From positions 9,434 to 73,433 of the forward strand of contig SFRL01000012.1 in assembly GCA_004562765.1 (NCBI GenBank): a stretch of DNA of 64,000 bases, read 5' to 3'. This stretch comes from a bacterium (GTDB lineage Bacteria > Bacillota > Clostridia > Lachnospirales > Lachnospiraceae). Shown piece by piece: positions 42,578 through 52,042 of this stretch; within the stretch, counting starts at the first letter, position 1; every line of letters starts with the position of its first letter. The position numbers were made by a program, and so were the translations under genes. The notes beneath the pieces were generated by a model. It was not told the origin of the DNA and did not search any database. It saw nothing but the letters and a program-made list of their open reading frames with translations.

Positions 42578-43534
42578 ATGAGGATCGTACGGCTGAAAAA
42601 GGAGCAGCGGGAATTTTTTCTGGATATGGACCATTTTTATATGATGGAGCGTTTGGAATTTCCGGGCAGCTTTGCTCTGGCAGCATTGGCTGAAAATGAA
42701 ACCGGAAGTGGGAAGATACCCGCGGGACTGATGATCTGTACGCTAAAATCAGATCGTCTGGTCATCGAGTGGCTCTGTGTCGCTGCTGCATACCGGACAA
42801 AAGGGATCGGGGAACGATTGTTGACAGAAGCCTTTGAGGCAGCTCGGGAGGGGAAGCTTTTGACTGTCTGTGCTTCTTTCCGCCGGGAGGATTTGCGGGA
42901 ACGCATTTATCCGGAGAGTGAGTTGTATTTTCAACAACGGTTGTTTGGGGAACGAAGGTCTCTTCCGGGGGAATGGCTGACAGATGTACGGACGATTGCT
43001 TCCATCCCGTATTTGAAAAGAAAGCCGGAGGAGGGATTTCAAGTATATCCCCTTCGGCATCTGACCGGCACGAAGCGCAGCGAGGCTATCGCTGCCTTTG
43101 CCGGGCTGGAAAAACTGCCGGTGTTGTATCCGCTTTCGGAGGGCAATGATCTGCTGGATCAGGACCTGAGTTTACTGCTTCTTGCAAAGGGCAAGCCTTG
43201 CGGGGCATTATTGGTGCAGTGTGTGACGACACCGGTTCGAGAAGTGCGTTCGGGAACGATCGTACAGACAGGGGAACATCAGACTCTGTATCCGGTCATG
43301 TTTTATGCCGGATCTGACAAAGCGGCAGGCGTGCTGCTTTCTGCCGTTGCACGGGAAGCAGAGCGAAAGTATGCGCCGGATACGGCGGTTCGCGTGATCA
43401 TAAGGGATAGCAATTACGCGTCACTCATGGAAAAGCTGGTGCCGGATGCGCATATTGACAGCTGGTTTTTGACGGCACAGGTAGCGGATTATGCGCTGTG
43501 GAAAGAGATCAAAGCGTCCATGAACAGGAGATAA
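42578..43534 (+). CDS. GNAT-family acetyltransferase with a C-terminal unknown domain
   Basis: 318 residues. The first half shows a GNAT fold with the acetyl-CoA loop AAAYRTKGIGERLLTEAFEAA. The second half (about 150-318) has another alpha/beta stretch (GLEKLPVLYPLSEGNDLLDQDLSLLLL) that could be a degenerate second GNAT domain. It starts 20 bp after the giant kinase-like gene and is probably co-transcribed. The target is unknown. Confidence 0.75.
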   Translation: MRIVRLKKEQREFFLDMDHFYMMERLEFPGSFALAALAENETGSGKIPAGLMICTLKSDRLVIEWLCVAAAYRTKGIGERLLTEAFEAAREGKLLTVCASFRREDLRERIYPESELYFQQRLFGERRSLPGEWLTDVRTIASIPYLKRKPEEGFQVYPLRHLTGTKRSEAIAAFAGLEKLPVLYPLSEGNDLLDQDLSLLLLAKGKPCGALLVQCVTTPVREVRSGTIVQTGEHQTLYPVMFYAGSDKAAGVLLSAVAREAERKYAPDTAVRVIIRDSNYASLMEKLVPDAHIDSWFLTAQVADYALWKEIKASMNRR

Positions 43535-43628
43535 AGCTGTCATACATGTGCTCACATGACCAAAAAACATAACATAAAATGTTTCGCAATTACCTGGATA
43601 AAATGAGATAAGAGGGGAGAGGATCGTC

Positions 43629-44720
43629 ATGTTATTCGGACAAAAGAAAAACAGGACAAATCCGGCAGATGGTTTTTCTGCCGGAGCAGATGCCGGAACA
43701 GAAAATGGCACATTTTCAGAAATGCCGGGTGGAAAAAAGAAAAAGAAGTTTTCGGCGGCAAAGATGGGCAGGAACATGGTGTTTATTCTGCTTGCGCTTG
43801 TCATCGTGTATGTGATAGGTGGCAGTGTGTACACGCTGCGGGAAAATGAGTATGCGGTCGTTACGACCTTCGGTGTACCGACAGTTGTCGGGGAGCCGGG
43901 CATGCATGTGAAGATACCGTTTGCGCAGGAGATGACCCGCGTGCCGAAGACCATCAACGGATTTTCCATCGGCTATGACAGGGAGACCAATGAGTCCATT
44001 GACGCGGAATCATTTATGATCACGCGCGATTACAACTTTGTGAATGTAGATTTTTATGCGGAGTACCGCGTGACAGATCCGGTGAAGTATATGTACCATT
44101 CCGAAGACCCTGTGGCGATCTTAAAAATGCTCACCCAGAGCTATATCCGTGATACGATCGGACTGTATGATGTGGACAGCGTCATCACCACCGGAAAAAA
44201 TGAGATTCAGGCTTCTATTAAAGAGAAGATCATGACACGCCTGGATCAGGAGGATCTTGGTATCCAGCTTGTGAACATTACGATCCAGGATGCAGAGCCG
44301 CCCACTGCGGAGGTCATCGATGCATTTAAGAATGTGGAAAATGCAAAGCAGGGCAAGGAGACATCCATCAACAAAGCCAATCAGAAGCGCAACGAGGACA
44401 TTCCTGCGGCGCGCGCAAAGGTGGATGAGACGTTAAAGACCGCAAACGCAAAGGCGGAGGAGCGTGTCAACGAGGCAAAGGGTCAGGTGGCCCGTCTCAA
44501 CGAGTTGTATTCCGAGTATAAGAAATACCCGCTCATCACAAAGCAGCGCATGTTCTACGAGACGATGGAGGACATTCTGCCCGACATGAAGGTGATCATC
44601 ACAAAGAGCGACGGAAGCACCCAGACGATGCTTCCGCTGGAGAGCTTCGCAAATGTTGATTTCGGAGCGTCCAATGCAGAACAGACCGAGGCAGGAGGTG
44701 TGGCAAATGAAGAAAACTAG
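43629..44720 (+). CDS. hflK: SPFH/Band 7 membrane protein, HflK-like
   Basis: 363 residues. A Lys-rich cytosolic N terminus (KKKKKFSAAK) is followed by one membrane helix (about residues 52-70), then the SPFH domain (LRENEYAVVTTFGVPTVVGEPGMHVKIPF) and a long coiled-coil region rich in Glu/Lys/Ala (NKANQKRNEDIPAARAKVDET). HflK and HflC form a membrane ring that regulates the FtsH protease. The hflC-like gene overlaps its end by 14 bp. Confidence 0.85.
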   Translation: MLFGQKKNRTNPADGFSAGADAGTENGTFSEMPGGKKKKKFSAAKMGRNMVFILLALVIVYVIGGSVYTLRENEYAVVTTFGVPTVVGEPGMHVKIPFAQEMTRVPKTINGFSIGYDRETNESIDAESFMITRDYNFVNVDFYAEYRVTDPVKYMYHSEDPVAILKMLTQSYIRDTIGLYDVDSVITTGKNEIQASIKEKIMTRLDQEDLGIQLVNITIQDAEPPTAEVIDAFKNVENAKQGKETSINKANQKRNEDIPAARAKVDETLKTANAKAEERVNEAKGQVARLNELYSEYKKYPLITKQRMFYETMEDILPDMKVIITKSDGSTQTMLPLESFANVDFGASNAEQTEAGGVANEEN

Positions 44721-45582
44721 TGGAAAGAAATGGATACTGGCTGTCCTTGTCGTGGTGCTGATCGTGCTTGGCGGCTCCTGTATGGTGGTGACGAATCCGA
44801 ATGAGTATGCAGTTGTCAAACAGTTTGGAAAGATCGTTTCCGTCAAAGAAAATGCGGGGCTGAGTGTGAAGGTGCCCTTTATCCAGCACGTGGAAAAGAT
44901 CGAGAAGGAAGTGCTTCTTTACGATCTGGCTGTGAGCGATGTCATGACAAAGGATAAAAAATCCATGATCGCCGATTGTTTTGTACTGTGGGAGATCAAT
45001 GATCCCATCAAGTACACGCAGACGCTGAGCGCCCAGAAGAGCAATGCGGAATACCGCATCAATACGATCGTTTACAACAGTCTGAAAAACGTGATCAGTT
45101 CCCTCTCTCAGGAAGAAGTCATCAGCGGACGAGACGGAGAACTGGCGGCTTCCATCAAAAACAATATCGGAGATACCTTAAATCAGTACGGCATCACGTT
45201 GCTGGCCGTGGAGACAAAATCGCTGGATCTGCCGGATGAGAACAAGGCGGCTGTCTATGAGCGTATGATCTCTGAGCGAAATAATATCGCAGCCACCTAC
45301 AAGGCAGAGGGCGAGGAGGAAGCAAAGGAGATCTCCAACAATACAAAGGCGGAGATCACGATCATGCAGTCTGAGGCAGACGCACAGGCGGAGGAGATCG
45401 TTGCAAAAGGCGAAGCGGAATACATGCGTATCTTAAGTGACGCGTATAATAACGAGGAAAAGGCAGATTTCTATCTGTTTTTGCGTTCTCTGGATGCGGC
45501 AAAGGCCACGATGAAGGGCGACAACAAGACGCTCATCATTGACGAGACTTCACCGCTGGCAGATATCTTTTACGGTAGGTAG
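44707..45582 (+). CDS. hflC: SPFH/Band 7 membrane protein, HflC-like
   Basis: 291 residues from ATG 44707, with AGGAGGT 7 bp upstream. A single N-terminal membrane helix (ILAVLVVVLIVLGGSCMVV) precedes the SPFH domain (NPNEYAVVKQFGKIVSVKENAGLSVKVPF) and a coiled coil (KAEGEEEAKEISNNTKAEI). It is the partner of the upstream HflK-like protein, with the overlapping gene order hflK-hflC. A terminator follows. Confidence 0.88.
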   Translation: MKKTSGKKWILAVLVVVLIVLGGSCMVVTNPNEYAVVKQFGKIVSVKENAGLSVKVPFIQHVEKIEKEVLLYDLAVSDVMTKDKKSMIADCFVLWEINDPIKYTQTLSAQKSNAEYRINTIVYNSLKNVISSLSQEEVISGRDGELAASIKNNIGDTLNQYGITLLAVETKSLDLPDENKAAVYERMISERNNIAATYKAEGEEEAKEISNNTKAEITIMQSEADAQAEEIVAKGEAEYMRILSDAYNNEEKADFYLFLRSLDAAKATMKGDNKTLIIDETSPLADIFYGR

Positions 45583-45590
45583 GTGTGAAA

Positions 45591-45624
45591 CCGGCCGGGG
45601 TGTATACTTCGGTCGGGTGTTTTT
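45591..45624 (+). terminator. Terminator after hflC
   Basis: CCGGCCG (45591-45597) pairs with CGGTCGG (45610-45616), one G-T pair, followed by GTGTTTTT. Confidence 0.65.
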
Positions 45625-45653
45625 GCTTGAATAGGAAATAAAGGGGAAAACAG

Positions 45654-46625
45654 ATGGCTTCGTATGAAATTGTTGAACAGATCCTTGCGGAGGTCAGAAA
45701 GATGGTCTCCGGAAAGGATACTTGTATCGAAAAGGCTTTTGCAGCGATGCTGGCGGGAGGTCATATATTGATCGAGGATGTGCCCGGCGTGGGAAAAACC
45801 ACGCTGGCACTTGCTTTTTCCGCTGCAATGTCACTGAATAATCACAGAATGCAGTTTACACCGGATGTGTTGCCCGCGGATATTCTGGGCTTTACGATGT
45901 ATGATAAGAAAAAAGGCGAGTTTTTCTACCGGGAGGGTGCGATCATGTGCAACCTCTTTTTGGCTGATGAGATCAATCGTACTTCACCAAAGACACAGTC
46001 TGCCCTCCTGGAGGTCATGGAGGAGCGCCGGGTGACGGTGGACGGCATCGGACATGAAGTGCCGGAGCCGTTTTTGGTCATTGCGACGGAAAATCCGAAG
46101 GGAAGTGCGGGAACGCAGCTTTTACCCGAGTCACAGCTGGACCGTTTCATGATCTGTATGAGTATGGGATACCCTGATTTTGACAGCGAGGTGCTGATCG
46201 CGCAGGGCAAGAGTAACCGCAACGGCGTGGAGCAGATCCGACCGGTCATCAATGCGCAGGAGCTGGTTGAACTGCAGTGTGAGGCGGATGCAGTCTATGT
46301 ACATGAGAGCATTTATGAATATGTGACAAGACTGATCGTTGCCACGCGGGAAAATGACTATATTGATCTGGGGGTCAGTCCCAGAGGCACGATCGCCTGT
46401 GTGCGCATGGCAAAGGCGTGGGCCTTTGTGCATGGCAGGGATTATGTGCTTCCGGAGGATGTGACGGATGTCTTTTTCGATGTGACGGCACACCGGATCG
46501 TACTGAATACGAAGGCGCGTGTAGCAAAACTCACGCCGGCACAGGTGTTGGGTGAGATCACGGAGAAAGTTTCAAGACCGACATCGTTTATTCCGTCTGA
46601 GACACACAGGAGAAAAAGATCATGA
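45654..46625 (+). CDS. MoxR-family AAA+ ATPase
   Basis: 323 residues. Walker A EDVPGVGKTTLA, Walker B LFLADEINRTSPKTQSALLEVMEE, sensor 1 VIATENP and LPESQLDRFM, all as in MoxR/RavA proteins. MoxR ATPases act as chaperones for maturation of proteins, often with DUF58 and VWA partners. The DUF58 gene overlaps its stop by 4 bp. Confidence 0.92.
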   Translation: MASYEIVEQILAEVRKMVSGKDTCIEKAFAAMLAGGHILIEDVPGVGKTTLALAFSAAMSLNNHRMQFTPDVLPADILGFTMYDKKKGEFFYREGAIMCNLFLADEINRTSPKTQSALLEVMEERRVTVDGIGHEVPEPFLVIATENPKGSAGTQLLPESQLDRFMICMSMGYPDFDSEVLIAQGKSNRNGVEQIRPVINAQELVELQCEADAVYVHESIYEYVTRLIVATRENDYIDLGVSPRGTIACVRMAKAWAFVHGRDYVLPEDVTDVFFDVTAHRIVLNTKARVAKLTPAQVLGEITEKVSRPTSFIPSETHRRKRS

Positions 46626-47725
46626 TACATCTGATCATGGCAGTACTGCTGACCGTGTTTTTGTTATATGTGGCTGCACTTTATGAGAGTACCGCGCTTG
46701 CCATTTTGGCATTCCTTCTGGCAGGACTGGTTGCTGCGGCTTTTTTGCTGGTGCTCTGGAGGCTGACGGCACTGGATGTGGATCTTGCGATACCGATGAC
46801 GCTGGCTGAGAGCGGTCGTCCGGTCGGTGTGCGTTTCACGATGCGGGCAAAACGCAGACTGCTCGGAAAGACCCGGGTGCGCGTGAAAGTGGAGGGACGG
46901 CAGCTGCCCGGAAAAAGGGGCAGGCGCAAATGGATCGAGTTGACGGCGCCTTCTTTCGGGGAAGTATCGGAGCGAAAAGAAGTGACGATGGATTGTGCAG
47001 GCGGATATGAGTATCGCCTGCGCCGGGTGCGTGTCTACGATTGGACCGGCTGGTTTTACCTGACAAAGCGGGTGAACCGGTCTGCGACCACGCAATTGCT
47101 GCCACAGGTCCACGAGCTGCCGTTGCAATTATCGGGAGCGGTGAAAAATTTTCTCGGAGAGTCGGAGATCTACGATGATCTGCGGGGCGGAACGGACAAT
47201 TCGGAAGTATTTCAGATCCGGGAGTATGTGCCCGGGGACAGGCTGCAGAATATTCACTGGAAGCTGTCTGCAAAGTCAGACGATCTGATGGTGAGAGAAC
47301 ACAGTCTGCCGAAGGGTTGCGGTATCGTTCTTCTGCTTGGATCCAAAGGGATCGAAAAGAGCAGGCCTGCGCAGCGCGACCGTTTTTTACAGATTGCAGC
47401 CTCTGTTTCCTTTGCGCTGGTGGATGCAGGGTGTCCGCATATTGTGAGCTGGTATGATGATGTGACCGGTGACCCGGTGCGCATGCGCGTGGACGATGAG
47501 GAGAGCTTTTATGAGTGGCAGCTGCGGTATCTGTTGGCTCAGGTGAAGGGTTCGGATGTGGATACGGAGGAGCGCTATCTGAAGAAATATCGAAGCGAGG
47601 CGTGTCTGCACCGGTTAAGGATAGAGCCTGATCTGAGCGTGTATCTGGACGGAAAACAATGGCATTCGTTTGCAAAAAAGGGTAATCTTGGGGAAGCGCT
47701 GGGCGCGTTACAGTTGTATTTATAG
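46622..47725 (+). CDS. DUF58-domain protein
   Basis: 367 residues. Two N-terminal hydrophobic segments (residues 3-40), then a basic beta-rich part and the DUF58 signature (GTDNSEVFQIREYVPGDRLQNIHWKLSAKSDDLMVREH). DUF58 proteins are membrane-bound VWA-like partners of MoxR ATPases. It overlaps the moxR-like gene by 4 bp and precedes the transglutaminase gene by 6 bp. Confidence 0.9.
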   Translation: MIHLIMAVLLTVFLLYVAALYESTALAILAFLLAGLVAAAFLLVLWRLTALDVDLAIPMTLAESGRPVGVRFTMRAKRRLLGKTRVRVKVEGRQLPGKRGRRKWIELTAPSFGEVSERKEVTMDCAGGYEYRLRRVRVYDWTGWFYLTKRVNRSATTQLLPQVHELPLQLSGAVKNFLGESEIYDDLRGGTDNSEVFQIREYVPGDRLQNIHWKLSAKSDDLMVREHSLPKGCGIVLLLGSKGIEKSRPAQRDRFLQIAASVSFALVDAGCPHIVSWYDDVTGDPVRMRVDDEESFYEWQLRYLLAQVKGSDVDTEERYLKKYRSEACLHRLRIEPDLSVYLDGKQWHSFAKKGNLGEALGALQLYL

Positions 47726-47731
47726 ATTGAA

Positions 47732-50308
47732 ATGATGATGAGACATGGAATTCGATGGGAACAGGAAAAGAGACATGGCGGACATTCCTTACATCCGCAA
47801 CTGCAAAGAGGCTGGTATGATTGCCTGCTTCTTTTTTGCGGTACGCTTTTTTGTCTGGTAAGCGCATATCTTCAGCTGATAAAATTACTGGGCAATATGC
47901 GTGGCCCATTGCTTCCGGAGCATGCATGGAAGTATATTTTGTCTGCCCTGGCGGTTCTGGCAGTGTGTTACGGAAGCGGTGTGCTGAGACGAGGCTGGAT
48001 GCGGATGCTGCCGCTGCTTCCTGTGGCAGCGTTTGTTTTGTATTATTATCCGAGGCATCATCTGGAAATAGAGGATGGCATTTTATATCTTTTGCGCAAG
48101 TATGTGGCACAGATCTGCAGATACTATGATTGTGTGATCCTGTTTCCAAAGGGTATCAGAGAGCAATCGCCGATGGCGCTGCTATTTTGGCTGATGATCG
48201 TGGTGATCTGCCTGTTTGTGCTGGCGGCAGCCGTGCAGAGGATGGAGTTGATGACTGTTTTACCGCTTGCGATGCTCATCGCCGGGATCGCGGTCGGTCT
48301 GGTGCCGGGCTGGCAGAGCATGCTGTTTTTGTTTGCAGGTCTGATCGTGCTGCGTATGTATCAGGTGCATGCACCGGAACGGTTATCTGTGCGTGCGGCG
48401 CAGTTGGCGGTACTTCTTTGCGTGTGTATCCTGACAGGAGCGGTGCTGTCGGGGAAGGCAGAGCATGTGGTTGCAAAGCACGACGCAATGATGGAGCGGC
48501 AGTTGGCGCTGGAGGATGCAGTCCTGGCGCTTCCGGTGTGGGATCTGTTTGCGCAGGACGGGACGGTAACGAACGATGCGCCTCTCGGTAAAGGCAGAGA
48601 AGTGCTTTCCATCTCTCTGTCAGATAACCCGACAGAAAATGTATATTTAAAGACATACGCGGCAGACTGTTATGAAAACGGCAGATGGAGTGTGCGTGCG
48701 GAAACATTTGCGCAGGCTGCGTCAGAGCAGGGAATGACGGTGCAGGAAGCGGGCGAAAAAATATGGAATCTTTCCCGGGAGGCGGGAGCACAGATACTGG
48801 AACCTGAGGATGGAAGAGACGCCATCGGAAATATCGCGATGGCATTGCCAAAGGAGTATGATTACACGATCACCTGCCGTAATTTTGGAAAGACAGCTCC
48901 GCTGCCTTATTTGAGCAGGATTCCGGAGGAATTGACGATGGATGGTGACACGGCAGCGGAAAAGCCATGGACGAAGCGAAGCTACAGTGGCAGTCTGGTG
49001 ATGGGAGGCAGTAAGTCTGATCCTCTGACCGATTATCTTGTAACTTATTATATGATGGTGCTGTGGCCTGAGCAGACGATCAGTATCAGCAAACTGAAGG
49101 AAACATTGAATACGGAAGGCAAGGAGTTGTGGTATTCTGATCTTGTATGGGAACAGTGCGCGGATGCGGCGATATCCGTGCCTGCTGAGCAGTGGCTGGA
49201 CGGTTTTCTGGATCAGATCGGATGGGAGAAGGCCTGTGAATTCCGGGCATACTTTTCCACTTTGCATGAGGGGGAGAATCTGGCGATGACAAATGCGATG
49301 CGCTTGTCCTATGTACCGATGATGCAAGCGTTTTTGCAGTATTTTGGCACCTACAGCAGAGATCTTGACCCACTGCCTGCGGGTGCGGATCCCGTTGACT
49401 ACTTTTTGAATACCTCCGGGGAGGGCTATTGTGTACACTTTGCCTCAGCAGCAACACTGATACTGCAGGCGATGGGTATTCCGGCCCGTTATGCCAGCGG
49501 CTATGTCGTGTTTCCGAAGGACTTTCAGAAGACAGGAGATGGATATACTGCGGTCGTGACCGATGCGCGCGCCCATGCATGGGTAGAAGTGTATTTAGAC
49601 GGGTTCGGCTGGGTACCCTATGAGGTGACACCCGGTTTTTCCGGTGCGGAGGCACCCGGTGAACAGACAACGGATACCGATCAGGAGGCAGAAAAAAGGG
49701 AACAGGCGAAACCGGATACACCGGTTCCGGATGCAGATAAGCAGGAGGATGAAAAGACTGCTGATGATAAGCAGGATAAAGAGATCGATCCCGTCACAGG
49801 TGTGACAGACCGGGCAGATGATCCCTACAGCGGACTGTTGGAAACAGAACTGCTTGGATGGACGATCGCACAGTGGCTGTATCTGCTGATCGGTCTGCTC
49901 GCCGCGTATTTTGCGGTCTGCCTGATCGCAGACCGCGTTCGCATGTATGACAGGAAACAGGAGCAGCGGATCCGTCAGGAGATCACGGATGGACATTACC
50001 GAAAGGCGATCCTCCGGATCAATCGGCGTATGTACCGGATGCTTGCCCGGCGGGAACTTCTGATTGGCAGAAGGATCAGGGATGACCTGCGCTACTATCG
50101 TGCATTGCGGTGGTTTTCTGCACTTCGTGAAGCGGCGGTGAATGCGGATCTGTATATGAAACTTGTCAGACAGGCATATTTTTCCAAAGACGAAATGCGC
50201 GCTGAGGATGCCGAAATGGTATATGAGATCTATCAGCGCTGCAGATTGAAACGAAAGGAACGGTTAACGAAAGCAAATGGAACTGATATTTTCAGAATTG
50301 ACATATGA
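47732..50308 (+). CDS. TgpA-like transmembrane transglutaminase-like protein
   Basis: 858 residues. At least five membrane helices lie in the first 240 residues, a large outer region follows, and another helix lies near residue 715. The papain-like core has Cys567 (GEGYCVHFASAATLILQAMGIPARY), His615 (ARAHAWVEVY) and Glu631 (GWVPYEVTPG), where many family members have Asp. A Lys/Asp-rich linker (about 650-690) precedes the last helix. Such proteins with MoxR and DUF58 form a conserved cluster of unknown, probably cell-envelope, function. The start has no good ribosome site; ATGs at 47732, 47735 and 47738 are all possible. Confidence 0.87.
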   Translation: MMMRHGIRWEQEKRHGGHSLHPQLQRGWYDCLLLFCGTLFCLVSAYLQLIKLLGNMRGPLLPEHAWKYILSALAVLAVCYGSGVLRRGWMRMLPLLPVAAFVLYYYPRHHLEIEDGILYLLRKYVAQICRYYDCVILFPKGIREQSPMALLFWLMIVVICLFVLAAAVQRMELMTVLPLAMLIAGIAVGLVPGWQSMLFLFAGLIVLRMYQVHAPERLSVRAAQLAVLLCVCILTGAVLSGKAEHVVAKHDAMMERQLALEDAVLALPVWDLFAQDGTVTNDAPLGKGREVLSISLSDNPTENVYLKTYAADCYENGRWSVRAETFAQAASEQGMTVQEAGEKIWNLSREAGAQILEPEDGRDAIGNIAMALPKEYDYTITCRNFGKTAPLPYLSRIPEELTMDGDTAAEKPWTKRSYSGSLVMGGSKSDPLTDYLVTYYMMVLWPEQTISISKLKETLNTEGKELWYSDLVWEQCADAAISVPAEQWLDGFLDQIGWEKACEFRAYFSTLHEGENLAMTNAMRLSYVPMMQAFLQYFGTYSRDLDPLPAGADPVDYFLNTSGEGYCVHFASAATLILQAMGIPARYASGYVVFPKDFQKTGDGYTAVVTDARAHAWVEVYLDGFGWVPYEVTPGFSGAEAPGEQTTDTDQEAEKREQAKPDTPVPDADKQEDEKTADDKQDKEIDPVTGVTDRADDPYSGLLETELLGWTIAQWLYLLIGLLAAYFAVCLIADRVRMYDRKQEQRIRQEITDGHYRKAILRINRRMYRMLARRELLIGRRIRDDLRYYRALRWFSALREAAVNADLYMKLVRQAYFSKDEMRAEDAEMVYEIYQRCRLKRKERLTKANGTDIFRIDI

Positions 50309-52001
50309 GACACAGGAATGGGTGACAAAAAAGCTACGGGAGGACGGAAGGGCGCTCTGCGAGTATACATTTGCCTCCAACTATGCATGGAGCCCGTATT
50401 TCAAACTGCGTCTGGCCCGATTGGGAGAAAGCGGTATCTTCCGTTACATGGGAGAAACGCATGATCTGTACAGCTTTCCCTTTGGCGGCAGCGAGGAGGA
50501 TAAGCGCGCGTTGTTGGAACAGGTCATGGAGTTGTGTGAAAAAGAGGGAGAGACACTGGAGCTTTCATTGATCTCCCGTACGGACTATGAATGTCTGCGC
50601 CGCTGGTATCCGGGGCAGTTTCTCATGGCGGCGAACCGGGATATGAGTGACTATATCTATGAGCGTGAAAAGCTGGTAAAGCTGCCGGGGAAAAAATATC
50701 ACGGAAAGCGCAACCACATTGCCCGCTTTATGGATGCGGAGGACTGGAATTACGAGGCGATCACGGATGAAAACCGCATGGATGCGAAGTCGATGATGGA
50801 TGAGTGGAGAGAACGGCGCGCGGATGTGTGGAATGTGGAACTGGAGCAGGAATTCGGGGCGATGACAACCGCGCTTTTGGAGATGGAACAGCTCGGTCTC
50901 GTCGGCGGTCTTTTGCGCAAGGCAGGACGTGTGGTGGCTCTTGCCATAGGGGAGCCGCTGAATCAGGACACCTTTGTCGTGCATTACGAAAAGGCATTTG
51001 CGGATGTTCAGGGGGCTTATCCGATGATCAATCAGCAGTTTGCCGAGCATGCGGCGGAGGGATTTACCTATATTGACCGGGAGGAGGACACCGGGGATCC
51101 GGGCCTTCGCAAGGCGAAGCTGTCCTACCAGCCCTGCAGACTGGAGGAAAAATATACCGCGATCAAAAGTGAGGTAGTGTTTGCAAATACGGACGATGCG
51201 CAGACTGCGGCAGAAGTGTGCGCGCTTTGGAAAAACTGTTTTCAGGACGGGGATTTTTCAGAGTTTTATTTAAAAGAGCGGGCGACGGCGGACAATATGC
51301 TTGTGATCTACCGGGACGGAAAGCCGGTGTCCATGGCAAGCTTTCTTCCGGCGGTCTACCATACGGAAAAAGGCGCCATACCGGTGCGCTATGTATATGC
51401 GGTGGCAACGCTGCCGGAGTATCGCAGACAGGGACTTGCAAAAAAGATCCTCATTTGTGGCAGTGAACTGTGGGATGAGCCGCTGGTGCTCTGCCCGGCG
51501 GACGAGCATCTGTATCGTTATTACGGGAAAATGGGGTTTGCGTGTGCCTTTCGCAGTGAGAATGTCGGAGCAAGACTTTCGGCTGCAAAAAACTGCTGCT
51601 GGAATTTTCATCTGGAGCAGGCAGATCCGGAAACCTATGCGGCTGTGCGTGAGAAATATCTGTCTGAGCGGAAGCATGCGTACCTGAGCTGGGATGTACA
51701 GGCGATCGCATTTGCGTTTGCGGCAAATGAGCGTGAGGGTGGTCGTAACCTGTTCTTTGTGCCGGAGTCGGTGCCGGAGAAAAAGGAACTTCTGATGTAT
51801 ACGTCGGAGGGAAAGGAACTGGTGATCATAGAGACGACACTGCCGGAAGAAGTGTTATCCCGGCTTCTGCCGGAACTTTTGGCAGAAACCGGAACAAAAC
51901 AGGTGCGCTATGAGATTCCGGGCGGCATGATCCTTCTGCCGGAGCGGCTGACCGGATTTGAAGTGCCCACAGACGGGTATCTGAATCTGACGCTGGACTA
52001 A
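50277..52001 (+). CDS. DUF2156 (LPG-synthetase C-terminal-like) and GNAT two-domain protein
   Basis: 574 residues. The N-terminal 300 residues match the DUF2156 type: FASNYAWSPYFKLRL, LPGKKYHGKRNHIARFM, and HYEKAFADVQGAYPMINQQFAEHA, related to the lysyl-transferase domain of phosphatidylglycerol lysyltransferases. The C-terminal part is a GNAT domain with the acetyl-CoA loop PEYRRQGLAKKIL. The start overlaps the transglutaminase-like gene by 32 bp. A role in aminoacyl or acyl transfer to envelope components is plausible, not shown. Confidence 0.82.
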   Translation: MELIFSELTYETQEWVTKKLREDGRALCEYTFASNYAWSPYFKLRLARLGESGIFRYMGETHDLYSFPFGGSEEDKRALLEQVMELCEKEGETLELSLISRTDYECLRRWYPGQFLMAANRDMSDYIYEREKLVKLPGKKYHGKRNHIARFMDAEDWNYEAITDENRMDAKSMMDEWRERRADVWNVELEQEFGAMTTALLEMEQLGLVGGLLRKAGRVVALAIGEPLNQDTFVVHYEKAFADVQGAYPMINQQFAEHAAEGFTYIDREEDTGDPGLRKAKLSYQPCRLEEKYTAIKSEVVFANTDDAQTAAEVCALWKNCFQDGDFSEFYLKERATADNMLVIYRDGKPVSMASFLPAVYHTEKGAIPVRYVYAVATLPEYRRQGLAKKILICGSELWDEPLVLCPADEHLYRYYGKMGFACAFRSENVGARLSAAKNCCWNFHLEQADPETYAAVREKYLSERKHAYLSWDVQAIAFAFAANEREGGRNLFFVPESVPEKKELLMYTSEGKELVIIETTLPEEVLSRLLPELLAETGTKQVRYEIPGGMILLPERLTGFEVPTDGYLNLTLD

Positions 52002-52038
52002 AAAATGTCACTGCCCGGAAAACTCTGGGCAGTGACAT
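52000..52038 (-). terminator. Terminator of pyruvate kinase, possibly bidirectional
   Basis: A perfect 12-bp stem ATGTCACTGCCC/GGGCAGTGACAT (52005-52016 and 52027-52038). Read on the minus strand it is followed by a T run (52004-52000), which fits pyk; the converging + strand operon ends at 52001. Confidence 0.85.
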
Positions 52039-52042
52039 GTGA

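Noticed and set aside
46836..48149. 437-codon minus-strand open frame across the DUF58/transglutaminase junction
   Set aside because: Composition is Ser/Pro/His/Arg-rich, as expected from antisense of GC-rich codons, and it contradicts two well-supported genes.
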